DNA of 64,000 nucleotides from an uncultured Helicobacteraceae bacterium (GTDB lineage Bacteria; Campylobacterota; Campylobacteria; Campylobacterales; Helicobacteraceae): NCBI GenBank assembly GCA_944323885.1, contig CALUUD010000002.1, positions 1 to 64,000 of the forward strand, read 5' to 3'. Shown piece by piece: positions 1 to 8,953 of this stretch (position 1 is its first letter; each line of letters starts with the position of its first letter). The notes under the pieces were generated by a model. It saw only the letters and a program-made list of their open reading frames with translations, ran no database searches and was not told where the DNA came from. The position numbers and the translations under genes were made by a program.

Positions 1-80
1 TCTTTAACTCTAAATTAGAGTAATAGAGTAAAAGTAAATGAAATATAAACAATTTTTTTTTAAGGTTTGCTTAAATGCAA
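1..80. other. non-coding left edge
   Basis: No gene is supported here. There is a short inverted repeat (ACTCTAA / TTAGAGT, 7-21) and a run of nine T at 53-61. These lie downstream of trmL, which is read leftwards, but they do not form a convincing terminator for it. Confidence 0.4.
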
Positions 81-536
81 TTATTTATTTAAAATTTGTC
101 TAATAACTTCATATACAGCAATGCTTACACTATTTGATAAATTTAGGCTTCTTGCATTATTAAACATAGGAATTTTTAATAATTTATCTTTATTTTCTTG
201 TAGAATTTTATTATCTAACCCCATATCTTCTCTACCAAAATATAAAAAGCAGTTATCATTAAAAGTTGCATCAAAATAATTTTTGTTTGCTTTTGTGGTA
301 AAAAAGAAGTGATTTTCATTTATTTTATTTTCTTCCCAAAAAGATTCTAGACTATCCCATTTGATTAAATCTACTTCATTAAAGTAATCCATACCAGCGC
401 GTTTTATGCCTTTTGAATCTAGAATAAATCCAAGTGGATATATAAGATGCAATCTAGAATTACTAGCTAATGCAAGCCTGCCTATATTTCCTGTATTGTG
501 TGGGATTCTAGGTTCAACTAATACAATATTTATCAT
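81..536 (-). CDS. trmL: tRNA (cytidine(34)-2'-O)-methyltransferase TrmL
   Basis: SPOUT-class (SpoU) RNA methyltransferase that 2'-O-methylates the wobble pyrimidine of certain leucine tRNAs in the cytoplasm. The 151-residue length is typical of the single-domain TrmL/YibK type. Visible family motifs are motif 1 at residues 8-22 (EPRIPHNTGNIGR), motif 2 GREDMGL at 101-107 and the knot-forming motif 3 NARSLNLSNSVSIA at 127-140. The ATG is preceded by a GAGGA-type ribosome site. It lies 8 bp behind the histidine kinase gene and so is probably the last gene of that transcription unit, although its job is unrelated. Family assignment is firm; the exact tRNA target is inferred. Confidence 0.93.
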   Translation of the reverse strand: MINIVLVEPRIPHNTGNIGRLALASNSRLHLIYPLGFILDSKGIKRAGMDYFNEVDLIKWDSLESFWEENKINENHFFFTTKANKNYFDATFNDNCFLYFGREDMGLDNKILQENKDKLLKIPMFNNARSLNLSNSVSIAVYEVIRQILNK

Positions 537-544
537 ATTTTCCT

Positions 545-1735
545 CTAATTAAAATATATGATTACCTCGTAATTTTTAGAATCTTTAATAATATCAAATG
601 TAAAATTTAATTCATTGCATAATTTTTGTAAGATTTTTATTCCAAGCTTTGAGCTAAACAGATTAATCTCTCCGCCTTGTGTATTTTGTATTTTTATAAT
701 CTTTGAATCTAGTGTTATTTTTATTACACTCTGCGGCATTGAGTATGTAATTGCATTTTCAAGTATTGACATTAACATTTTTAAAAATAGATTTTTTCTT
801 GTTTGTAAGATAAAATCATCACCAATAATTTTTATTTCTAAATTTCTATTTTTTAGCAATAAATCAACTTTAGATATAGTTTCTTTTATCATCTCAATTA
901 CACTGATATCTTCTTTTTCATCAAAGTCAAAAATATTAAAATAAAGCATACTTTGAATTTCAAGATACAATCTTTGTATATCTTTGTTGATATCATTTAT
1001 AAAATCTTCTTTTTTATATTCATCACTTTGTTGTAATTTTTCAACTCTAGCTTTTATTATGGCTAGAGGTGTTTTTAATTCATGTGTAGCTGAGGCAAAT
1101 ATTTCTTTGTCCTTTATGCGTAATTCTTCAAAACGATGCACAAGCATATTTAGTGCAGATTCAATTTGTTTGATTTCTTCTCCAACATTTTTATAATTTG
1201 TATAAAATTCATTCCCACTTTTATAATTTTTGCATTGATTGGCAAGATGATTAAGTGGCAATAATAATCTTTGTATAAAGTATGCCCCAAATATTCCAAT
1301 AGTAATCAAGTATATTAAGTGCTGCAATACAAGCTTTATTGCTTGTTTGTATATATATTTTTTTAATTCTGTATTGCTACTTTTGAGATTGAAATACATA
1401 CCATTTGGAAGTTGTGTAGATACAGCTATTTCATTATTTTTTGCTTTATATTCGTTGTTTGAAAAGAAAAAAGATATATCTCTTGCACCGCTTGCTTCTA
1501 ATACAGAAGTCATGTGAGGTATATCATATAAAAATGCTAGATTTGTTTTATCTTGATATTTTCTTACATAATCATAACTTTCATTTAGTGCATGAGATAA
1601 TAATAATTCCAAATCTTGTTGTTTTTCATTATTTATATAGATTAATGTTAGTATTAGATTTATTATGAAGTAAATACTTGTTAATATTAAAAAAAATATT
1701 GTAATTTTATTTGTTAGTGATTTTGATTTAATCAA
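545..1735 (-). CDS. sensor histidine kinase of the metal-efflux operon
   Basis: Membrane sensor kinase of 396 residues. Membrane segments lie at about 12-34 and 134-155 and flank a roughly 100-residue periplasmic sensor. The H-box ASATHELKTPLA places the phosphorylated His at 218, and the N-box ENAITYS is at 326-332. The ATP-binding G1 region is poor: where DxGxG is expected the protein reads IQNTQGGEI, and no clear G2 box follows, so the lid is degenerate. The start is TTG, inside the end of the response regulator gene, with AGAGG upstream; no in-frame ATG lies near. Position directly after the pump genes suggests it senses the exported metal, as CusS and CrdS do. Ligand unknown. Confidence 0.88.
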   Translation of the reverse strand: MIKSKSLTNKITIFFLILTSIYFIINLILTLIYINNEKQQDLELLLSHALNESYDYVRKYQDKTNLAFLYDIPHMTSVLEASGARDISFFFSNNEYKAKNNEIAVSTQLPNGMYFNLKSSNTELKKYIYKQAIKLVLQHLIYLITIGIFGAYFIQRLLLPLNHLANQCKNYKSGNEFYTNYKNVGEEIKQIESALNMLVHRFEELRIKDKEIFASATHELKTPLAIIKARVEKLQQSDEYKKEDFINDINKDIQRLYLEIQSMLYFNIFDFDEKEDISVIEMIKETISKVDLLLKNRNLEIKIIGDDFILQTRKNLFLKMLMSILENAITYSMPQSVIKITLDSKIIKIQNTQGGEINLFSSKLGIKILQKLCNELNFTFDIIKDSKNYEVIIYFN

Positions 1736-2375
1736 TCATAAATCCTCTTGTTTTAATTGTTTTTATAATTTTTGGGTTTATCTTTTTTCTTATTCTTGAT
1801 ATTAGTTCATCAATACTATTTGGCAATATATTTTCTGGATGTATATATAAAGAATCAATAATTTCATTTTTACTAAATATATATCCTCTCTTTGATAGAA
1901 GAAGAAATAATAATGCACTTTCATTTTTGCTAAGTATAATTTGTTTATCCTTTGCTATCACTTGTTTTGTTTCTATGTTTATTATTGTATCTTCAAAGAT
2001 AAATTCACTAGATTTAAATCTTCGTCCAAGTGCTAGTATCCTAGCTTTTAATTCTTTATTATCAAATGGTTTTTCTAGATAATCATCAGCACCCTTTAAA
2101 AGTCCATTTACTTTATCATCAACGCTACATAATGCACTTATAATAAGAATCCCCATATTTGGATTTTTGTTTTTAGCGTATTTTATTACATCATGCATAA
2201 TATCTATCCCATAAAAGTTCCTATCTAACACTAAAACTTGATATGAGTATGAATCTAGATAGTTAATAATCTCATCTTTATTATTTACTGTATCTATATT
2301 GAATCCATCAAATTGTAGATTTTCTTTCATTAGTTCAAGTAATACTACTTCATCATCAGCAATTAAGATTCTCAA
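1728..2375 (-). CDS. OmpR-family response regulator of the metal-efflux operon
   Basis: Two-domain regulator of 215 residues. The receiver has the acidic pair D7/D8, phospho-acceptor D51 (VLVLDRNF) and K102 in the EKPF motif. The C-terminal half (about 125-215) is a winged-helix DNA-binding domain with the ISRIRKKI recognition-helix pattern. Its start is TTG, directly after the TAG of the small gene upstream, with a strong GGAGGTG site. Its end overlaps the kinase start by 8 bp, so the three genes are translationally coupled. It probably controls the pump operon to which it belongs, like CrdR or CusR; that role comes from context and is not visible in the protein. Confidence 0.9.
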   Translation of the reverse strand: MRILIADDEVVLLELMKENLQFDGFNIDTVNNKDEIINYLDSYSYQVLVLDRNFYGIDIMHDVIKYAKNKNPNMGILIISALCSVDDKVNGLLKGADDYLEKPFDNKELKARILALGRRFKSSEFIFEDTIINIETKQVIAKDKQIILSKNESALLFLLLSKRGYIFSKNEIIDSLYIHPENILPNSIDELISRIRKKINPKIIKTIKTRGFMID

Positions 2376-2654
2376 CTACACCTCCAAAGCATTGTGTATA
2401 AAAATCTTTAAATGCTCTTTTCCAATCATTGCAAATAGTTTATTTATTATTCTTTCTTGATTATTACTTATTTTAACTTCTATCTTTCCATAATCAATTC
2501 TGCCTGTAACTCTTTCTTTAGCACTTTGTAGCATTTTTGTGCTGTATTGCTTGCACTCAAAGTAATAAAAATCATCAAACTCATCATTAAGCAAACAATC
2601 TACAATCATATCTTTGTAACTATCTTTAAAATAAATATATAAAATTTTATCCAT
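2376..2654 (-). CDS. small DUF3240-like protein next to the metal pump
   Basis: A 92-residue soluble protein without signal peptide or membrane segment. The fold pattern (alternating strands and helices, a central region around YSTKMLQSAKERVTGR, then short C-terminal strands) resembles the DUF3240 family, small proteins often encoded beside czcA-type pumps. The gene overlaps the pump gene by 8 bp and abuts the response regulator, so it is part of the same operon. A PII-like or metal-binding regulatory role is possible. No Cys/His metal site stands out beyond single residues, so function is not assigned. Confidence 0.7.
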   Translation of the reverse strand: MDKILYIYFKDSYKDMIVDCLLNDEFDDFYYFECKQYSTKMLQSAKERVTGRIDYGKIEVKISNNQERIINKLFAMIGKEHLKIFIHNALEV

Positions 2655-5600
2655 ATAACTTTACCTTTTTTACTAGAGTTTTAAATACTGGAGGTAGTAT
2701 TAGCAATGTTAAAATACTTGATGTAACCAATCCGCCTAGTATTACTATAGCAAGTGGCCTTTGTATCTCACTCCCTACTCCGCTTGAAAGCAATAATGGA
2801 AGCAAACCAAATCCTGCGATAAATGCAGTCATTAATACAGGTCTTAGTCGTCTTTGTGCACCAATTTTTACAGCATCATCTATGTTGTATCCATTTTCTA
2901 TTAGAGATATAAAATAACTTACCATAACAAGCCCATTTAGAATAGCGATGCCAAATAATGCTATAAAACCAACAGATGCAGGAACAGATATGTATTCACC
3001 AGTGATAAATAATGCCACAAGTCCTCCTGTAACTGCAAATGGTATATTTAATAGTATTAATAATGCTATAGATATTGATTTGAATGTAAAAAATAATATA
3101 AAAAAGATCATAACTATACTAAGTGGAATGATAGTCATAAGTCTTGTTTGAGCTCTTTGTTGATTTTCAAATTGCCCACCATAAGTTATTGAATATCCAT
3201 CATCTAATTTAATTTCTTGATTAATCTTTTGCTTTATTTCATCTACATATCCACCTAAATCTCTACCTTCTACATTGCTTCTTACAACACTCATACGATA
3301 TGTATTTTCCCTATTTACTTGGACAGGACCTTCTATTTGTTCTATATTTGCAATAGCACTAATTGGAACACTTCTTCCATTTTTTGTAACTAACTCTAAA
3401 CTTTTAAATTTGTCTATATCATTTTGTATATTCTTATCCATTCTAATTATAACAGGTGTCACAATGAATCCATTTGGAATATCGGCAACTACTATCCCAT
3501 CTAATGAAGACTGCAAAAATTTTTGAAACTCTGCAATACTAATTCCTAAATTTGCTAGATTAATTTTATTTGGTGTTATCTGTAAATATGTAAAACCTTC
3601 ATTAATTGTTGTAAATATTTCACTTGAACCTTTAATTCTTCCAAGTAAATCTGCAATTTCGTTGCTAAGTTCATTTAATCTATCGATATCACTCCCAAAT
3701 ATTTTTATTGCAACATCACCTCTTGCTCCAGTTAGCATTTCAGATGTTCTCATTTCAATTGGCTGTGTAAAACCAAAACCAATACCTTTAAAATCCACTA
3801 AAGCATTTTTTATTTTTTCTTGAATTTCTTCTTTTGTTTTTACTTGCCATTCATCTTTTGGTTTTAGAACTATGAAGGTATCACTTTGATTTAGCCCCAT
3901 AGGATCTAGTCCTAATTCATCACTACCTGTTCTTGCTATTATGCTTTTTATTTCACTTACTTGATCTAATAACTGCTTTTGTATTCTTAGATTCAAATCT
4001 TTTGATTGTTCAAGAGATATTGATGGAGGTGTTTCTATGCTTAAGATTATATCTCCCTCATCAAGTGTTGGCATAAATTCACTACCAATAAACCTAATTA
4101 AACTAAAGCATGCAACAAGAAATACTAGTGCTATTGATACTACAATTTTTGTATGATTTAGTACAAAATTCAATATAGGATCATATATATTTGAGAAAAA
4201 TTTATTAATAATAGTATCTTTATGTGGTGTTTGTTTTAATATAAATGAGCTTACTACTGGAATTATACTCAGAGATAACAATAGCGATCCAAACAAGGCA
4301 AATACTATAGCTATCGCAACTGGTGCAAATAATTTTCCCTCCAATCCCTCTAGGCTTAATAGTGGCATAAAAAATAAAATAATAATTAAGATTCCACTAA
4401 ATACAGGCAAAGAAACCTCTCTTGCTGCACGATAAATTATATGTAATCTATCTAATTTACTATTGTTTTCACTTAGATGAGAGAATATGTTCTCCACCAT
4501 TACAACAGCAGAATCTACAAGCATTCCAACTGCAATAACTAAACCTCCAAGGCTCATTAGATTTGCACTAATTCCAAATATATTCATCAATATAAATGCA
4601 AATAATAATGCAAGTGGAAGTATGATGCTTACTGCAATTGCAGCTCTTATATTTCCTAAAAATAAAAATAGTGTAATTATGATTAAAATAACTGCTTCTA
4701 TTAATACCTTTGTTACACTATTTACTGCTTTTTGTGTTAGAATTGATCTATCATAAAATATCTCTATATTTACCCCGTTTGGTAAATTAGGTTTTAATTC
4801 TTCTAAGCGTTGTTTTATTTCATCTATAGCTTCTTTTGCATTTGCTCCTTTTAGTGATAATACTAACCCTTGTGTAGCCTCTCCAACACCATCTTTTGTG
4901 ACAAACCCTAGTCTTGTTATATATTCTTCATTTACTTGTGCAAAATCACCTAATTTTACAAATCCATTTTTTGATGGTATTGGAATTTGTTTTATCTCTT
5001 CTATATCAATTGCACTTGTTTGCACCTTTACAATTAGTGCTTCACCTGCTGTATTTATTCTTCCTGCTCCAGAATTATTTAGATTTTCACTAATAGTTGT
5101 CTCAATATCACTTATTGTAATGCCTAGATTTGCCATTTGAGCAAAATTTGGTGATATTGTTATTGCTTTTGCATATCCACCTAGAGAGTTTACATCAGCT
5201 ACACCCTTTACATTTCTAAGTGCAGGTCTTATTGTAAAATCTAATAATTCCCTTTTTTGCATCTGTGATATATCACCTTCTATCACAAACATAAGCATTT
5301 CACCAAGTGGAGTTGTAATTGGCGCCATTCCACCGCTTACTCCATTTGGCAGATCAGCCATAATCCCACTTAATTTTTCAGCAACCATATTCCTTGCTTT
5401 ATAAATATCCGTGCCTTCCTCAAAATCAATTGTAATATCAGCTATAGAATATTTTGATATGCTTCTTAGCATCTTTTGCCCCTCTAGGCCTAGAAGTTCA
5501 CTCTCAAGAGGTCTTACAACTCTATTTTCTACTTCTGTTGGGCCCATTCCCGGTGCTTTTAAAATAATTTTTACTTGAGTTGATGAAATATCAGGAAATG

Positions 5601-5712
5601 CATCAATTGGAATCTTGAAAAATGAATATAATCCAGCGATAAATATTGCAATTCCAAAAATAATAACAATGATCCTTTGTCTTAGACAAAATTCTATTAT
5701 ACTTTTTAGCAT
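2647..5712 (-). CDS. czcA: heavy-metal efflux RND transporter, CzcA/CznA-like
   Basis: Inner-membrane proton-driven pump of 1021 residues that moves metal ions through an adaptor and outer-membrane channel. Landmarks are the N-terminal membrane helix at 12-32, the FP(D)ISSTQV start of the first porter domain, and a 12-helix RND layout with two large periplasmic loops. Helix 4 reads VGMLVDSAVVMVEN with acidic residues D400 and E407. This TM4 signature belongs to the heavy-metal (HME) branch, not the drug branch. The three-gene order matches cznCBA of H. pylori (Cd/Zn/Ni export). The substrate cannot be fixed from sequence; copper or silver is an alternative. Confidence 0.93.
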   Translation of the reverse strand: MLKSIIEFCLRQRIIVIIFGIAIFIAGLYSFFKIPIDAFPDISSTQVKIILKAPGMGPTEVENRVVRPLESELLGLEGQKMLRSISKYSIADITIDFEEGTDIYKARNMVAEKLSGIMADLPNGVSGGMAPITTPLGEMLMFVIEGDISQMQKRELLDFTIRPALRNVKGVADVNSLGGYAKAITISPNFAQMANLGITISDIETTISENLNNSGAGRINTAGEALIVKVQTSAIDIEEIKQIPIPSKNGFVKLGDFAQVNEEYITRLGFVTKDGVGEATQGLVLSLKGANAKEAIDEIKQRLEELKPNLPNGVNIEIFYDRSILTQKAVNSVTKVLIEAVILIIITLFLFLGNIRAAIAVSIILPLALLFAFILMNIFGISANLMSLGGLVIAVGMLVDSAVVMVENIFSHLSENNSKLDRLHIIYRAAREVSLPVFSGILIIILFFMPLLSLEGLEGKLFAPVAIAIVFALFGSLLLSLSIIPVVSSFILKQTPHKDTIINKFFSNIYDPILNFVLNHTKIVVSIALVFLVACFSLIRFIGSEFMPTLDEGDIILSIETPPSISLEQSKDLNLRIQKQLLDQVSEIKSIIARTGSDELGLDPMGLNQSDTFIVLKPKDEWQVKTKEEIQEKIKNALVDFKGIGFGFTQPIEMRTSEMLTGARGDVAIKIFGSDIDRLNELSNEIADLLGRIKGSSEIFTTINEGFTYLQITPNKINLANLGISIAEFQKFLQSSLDGIVVADIPNGFIVTPVIIRMDKNIQNDIDKFKSLELVTKNGRSVPISAIANIEQIEGPVQVNRENTYRMSVVRSNVEGRDLGGYVDEIKQKINQEIKLDDGYSITYGGQFENQQRAQTRLMTIIPLSIVMIFFILFFTFKSISIALLILLNIPFAVTGGLVALFITGEYISVPASVGFIALFGIAILNGLVMVSYFISLIENGYNIDDAVKIGAQRRLRPVLMTAFIAGFGLLPLLLSSGVGSEIQRPLAIVILGGLVTSSILTLLILPPVFKTLVKKVKLYG

Positions 5713-5724
5713 TGTTTTACCTTT

Positions 5725-6789
5725 TTATTCAAAGCTAAGTCCGCTCATAGCGCCTTTTAATACTATGATAGATCCATTTGCAAGATTTGTTTGTAAGCCA
5801 AAATCTCCTTTTTTAATTAAAAATCCATTATTTATTTCTTTTATAATTTCTATTTTGGTTGGAAGGAAACCTCTTTGTGTTTTTACAAATACTATATTAT
5901 CTCTGCCAAATTTTGTAACAACATCTCTGCTGATTGCAATTGTATCTTGTGGATTTTTTGAAAGTATAAAGGTGTCTATATTGCTACCAGCTTTTAGTTG
6001 TTTATAGTTAATATTGGCTGTTGCATTTATTGTATTTGTGTCTTTATCTATTGCTATAGATACAGAATTAATATTTCCAATTTCAATTTGTTTTTCATTT
6101 TCATCTTTTATAAAAACTCTCGCATCTTTTTGTATATCTTGTGCACTAATTTGTGGTATTTTTATGGTTGCTTGCATCTTACTATTATCATTGGTTATTA
6201 TTATATAAGGAGTGAATGCTTCTATTTTTTGGGCACTTTTGCTAGGACCTATTGCCAATATTCCACTCATTTGTGCTATAACTGGATAGCTAATTCCCTT
6301 TGTATTTGGGTTTATTCCTATTTGCTTTATTGTAGAATCTAGATCTTTTAATTTTAATTCTAATTCATTTGCAAAGAGATAACTATTTTCATATTCTCTT
6401 TGAGATATTACTCCATTTTCAAACAACTCCTTATCTTTTTTTGCATTATTTTGTGCGATTTTATATTTAGATTCTGTGTTTTTGTATTCATATACTAGGT
6501 TTGACAGAGAATCTGAAATTATATTGCAAATTACATCACCTTTTTTTACATAGTCACCTTCAAATTTTTTGATATTTGAAATTGTTATTTCAAATGGACT
6601 AACTTGTTTGATTGATGCTTGATTGCTAAAATCAAGGCTTGTAACAAATGGTCCAAGTAAAAAATATCCACTAAAGTCAGGTTTCGTGGTGCTTATGCCC
6701 ATTTTTTGCATTTGTTGTTCTGTGAGTATTATTTCATCATATCCAAATATAAAATTAAACAACAATACGATACAAACAACTTTTTTCAT
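5725..6789 (-). CDS. periplasmic adaptor (membrane fusion) subunit of the metal RND pump
   Basis: HlyD/CusB-type adaptor of 354 residues that bridges the RND pump to the outer-membrane channel. An N-terminal signal peptide (MKKVVCIVLLFNFIFG) is followed by a barrel-sandwich half-motif near 75-90 (YVKKGDVICNI), a coiled-coil hairpin at about 110-150, and beta-barrel regions with the C-terminal GLQTNLANGSIIVLKG stretch. It overlaps the channel gene by 4 bp (ATGA) and precedes the pump gene by 12 bp. There is no His-rich N-terminal extension, so no separate metal-capture domain is evident. Confidence 0.9.
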   Translation of the reverse strand: MKKVVCIVLLFNFIFGYDEIILTEQQMQKMGISTTKPDFSGYFLLGPFVTSLDFSNQASIKQVSPFEITISNIKKFEGDYVKKGDVICNIISDSLSNLVYEYKNTESKYKIAQNNAKKDKELFENGVISQREYENSYLFANELELKLKDLDSTIKQIGINPNTKGISYPVIAQMSGILAIGPSKSAQKIEAFTPYIIITNDNSKMQATIKIPQISAQDIQKDARVFIKDENEKQIEIGNINSVSIAIDKDTNTINATANINYKQLKAGSNIDTFILSKNPQDTIAISRDVVTKFGRDNIVFVKTQRGFLPTKIEIIKEINNGFLIKKGDFGLQTNLANGSIIVLKGAMSGLSFE

Positions 6790-7985
6790 TTTGTCTCCTT
6801 TATACTAATTTGTGTTCCAAGATTTTCTTCAAGCAGTGATAGTGTATTTATGTAATTTATTTTTTCTTGAGTTGTATTTATCCTGCTATTTAAATAATTA
6901 TTTTTTATATCAAGATATTCAAACACGCTAATAACTCCTGCATCAAAACCTTTTTGCATTATGTCAAATAGATGTTTTGAATTTTCCTCATTTTGTGATT
7001 GCAGTCTTATTACTTCTTCTTGTTGTATTAGTTGTTCTTTGTATGATTCTACACTTTGTTTTATTTGTTTTTTTGTTATTTGATTCTCTCTTATACTAGC
7101 ACTTTTTAGCTCCATTAATGCTTGTTGTTGATAGTTTGATTTTGATGTAAATGGTAATGGAATAATAAGTTTAACATCAATACTATTTTGTCCTGTCGTA
7201 TATCCAGCACCAATTTGCATGCTATCCATAATACCTCTACTTACGACTTTTGCACTTTGTTCATAATCTAGAGCATCTAATTCTAATATTTCATTATAAA
7301 TTGAATTATCTATATTATTTGATATATCTATGTTGCCTATATATACAAGTTTTATATCATTAATTCCATGAAACTTATCATCACCAACTAATATCTTTAG
7401 CTTATCTAAAGTGTCTTTTATTAATATTTGATGTGATTTTAGTGTTGATAATGCATTTGAATAATCATTTTTAAATCTAAGTAGTTCAGCTTTTGAGATT
7501 CTATTTGCATTAAATCTCTGTTGAGCTATAGTTAATGCATCTTTTGCAAGCATCTCTTTATCTTTATATATTTGTTCTTGTTCTTTATATATTAAATATG
7601 TTAGGTAGTTACGCTTTGCACCTATTGCAATGATATTTTTTTGTAATTCTAAAATTTTTTCATTTTTATTAATTTTTGTCGTATAGTTATCTTTTATTAC
7701 ACTGCTTACCCAAGGCATTTTTGGTGTTATCATTAATAATATCTGTGTTTGTGTTTCTAGCTTGTTTGTATTGGCTGCCATTCCAAAACTAGGGCTTATT
7801 TCCACATATGGAGATTCCCAAGAATTCATTGCATAGCTTTCATTTTGAAGAGACTTTGATATGGCGCTTTGTCTTATTAAATCTTTAGAGTTATTATAGA
7901 CTTTGTTTAAAAATTCTTCATAGCTGATTTCAGTGCAATACATTATTTGTATCATTGTTGTAATAATAAAAACAGATTTAATCAT
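6786..7985 (-). CDS. TolC-like outer-membrane channel of the metal RND pump
   Basis: Outer-membrane efflux protein of 399 residues and first gene of the operon. A signal peptide (about residues 1-17) is followed by long alpha-helical repeats typical of TolC/CzcC channels, including heptad-rich stretches near 120-160 and 310-350. The ATG has a good AGGGGA ribosome site. The 104 bp to the upstream petC stop hold an A/T-rich perfect hairpin (8052-8088) and must contain the operon promoter. It corresponds by position to CznC/CrdB-type proteins of Helicobacter. Confidence 0.88.
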   Translation of the reverse strand: MIKSVFIITTMIQIMYCTEISYEEFLNKVYNNSKDLIRQSAISKSLQNESYAMNSWESPYVEISPSFGMAANTNKLETQTQILLMITPKMPWVSSVIKDNYTTKINKNEKILELQKNIIAIGAKRNYLTYLIYKEQEQIYKDKEMLAKDALTIAQQRFNANRISKAELLRFKNDYSNALSTLKSHQILIKDTLDKLKILVGDDKFHGINDIKLVYIGNIDISNNIDNSIYNEILELDALDYEQSAKVVSRGIMDSMQIGAGYTTGQNSIDVKLIIPLPFTSKSNYQQQALMELKSASIRENQITKKQIKQSVESYKEQLIQQEEVIRLQSQNEENSKHLFDIMQKGFDAGVISVFEYLDIKNNYLNSRINTTQEKINYINTLSLLEENLGTQISIKETK

Positions 7986-8051
7986 ATTTCCCCTGCCAAA
8001 ATAATTTTTTATATATTAAATATTTTGTATGAGAAAATTATGAGATTATTT

Positions 8052-8088
8052 TTTTATTATAGTAAAGAGAATCCTTACTATAATAAAA
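8052..8088. repeat. 14-bp perfect inverted repeat between petC and the metal operon
   Basis: Arms 8052-8065 (TTTTATTATAGTAA) and 8075-8088 are exact complements around a 9-nt loop. The hairpin begins 2 bp after the petC stop, so it may end petABC transcription. On the minus strand the second arm is followed by A-rich sequence and not a U-tract, so terminator strength is doubtful. It could equally be an operator for the metal-efflux operon that starts 67 bp further on. Confidence 0.5.
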
Positions 8089-8089
8089 T

Positions 8090-8953
8090 TTAGTGGAGAT
8101 TACGCCAGATTTTTCGTTTCCATAAATAAGCAAGAATAGTAAGAATAATCATAAAACCAATCAAGATTTTGCCAACAAACTCTCTTTGCTCTTTCTTGCT
8201 ATCACCGACGCTTTCTAGATATGAAATAACTTTTTCTTGAGAATCTTTTGTTAATCCAACTCTAGGCATTGATGCATTCACTAGTGTTTTTTGTGGATCG
8301 TTTATGAATTTATTTAGAGTTTCTTGACCTCTACTTCTTATCATCATTGATAAGTCTGGTGCTTGAGCTCCTAAATAGTTTGCTATTGTATCATTTGGTG
8401 TTAATGCTGTTATGTTGTCATACTTCATGCTATGACATCTAACGCACGCCTCTATGAATATTTCTTTATTGCTTAAATTTACATCTGCAGCTAGTGCTTT
8501 AAAATAAGCAACAATATCACCTAATTCTTCATCACTTACTAATGTTGGCGTCATAGGAAATGGTTTTGTATCATTGAATTTATGAGTAAGTTTTAAAGTT
8601 TTTACAGGATCTTTTATTAGATTTGCTAAAAACTTTTCATCATATATTGCACCAATATTTGATAGATCTGGAGGCACTACACCATAAGCAGATGCTGCAA
8701 GTTCATTTGTTAATAATGCAGGGAAGCCATCTTTTTCTATGCTATGACAAGCCACACAAGATGAAGTAGCTAAGGCTTTTCCATTTTCTATGTTTCCTGT
8801 AGTTGGCAGATCTTCTAAGTCGCTAAAATCAAAATCTGCAGGAGCTGTTTTTGGATGAAATACAGAATGGGCTAATGGTTCAACACCCCAATATAAAATT
8901 CCAACAACAATTGCTACAAATGCAAGAATTTTTAATTCTCTTAGGGCACTCAT
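8090..8953 (-). CDS. petC: dihaem cytochrome c1 subunit of the bc1 complex
   Basis: Membrane-anchored c-type cytochrome of 287 residues that passes electrons from the Rieske protein to soluble cytochrome c. There are two CxxCH haem sites, at 66-70 (CVACH) and 170-174 (CVRCH), each followed by a Met-bearing region that can give the sixth ligand. An N-terminal membrane segment lies at about 8-24 and a C-terminal anchor at about 259-282. The dihaem c1 with two anchors is the form known from Campylobacterota. The start overlaps the petB stop by 4 bp (ATGA). Confidence 0.95.
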   Translation of the reverse strand: MSALRELKILAFVAIVVGILYWGVEPLAHSVFHPKTAPADFDFSDLEDLPTTGNIENGKALATSSCVACHSIEKDGFPALLTNELAASAYGVVPPDLSNIGAIYDEKFLANLIKDPVKTLKLTHKFNDTKPFPMTPTLVSDEELGDIVAYFKALAADVNLSNKEIFIEACVRCHSMKYDNITALTPNDTIANYLGAQAPDLSMMIRSRGQETLNKFINDPQKTLVNASMPRVGLTKDSQEKVISYLESVGDSKKEQREFVGKILIGFMIILTILAYLWKRKIWRNLH

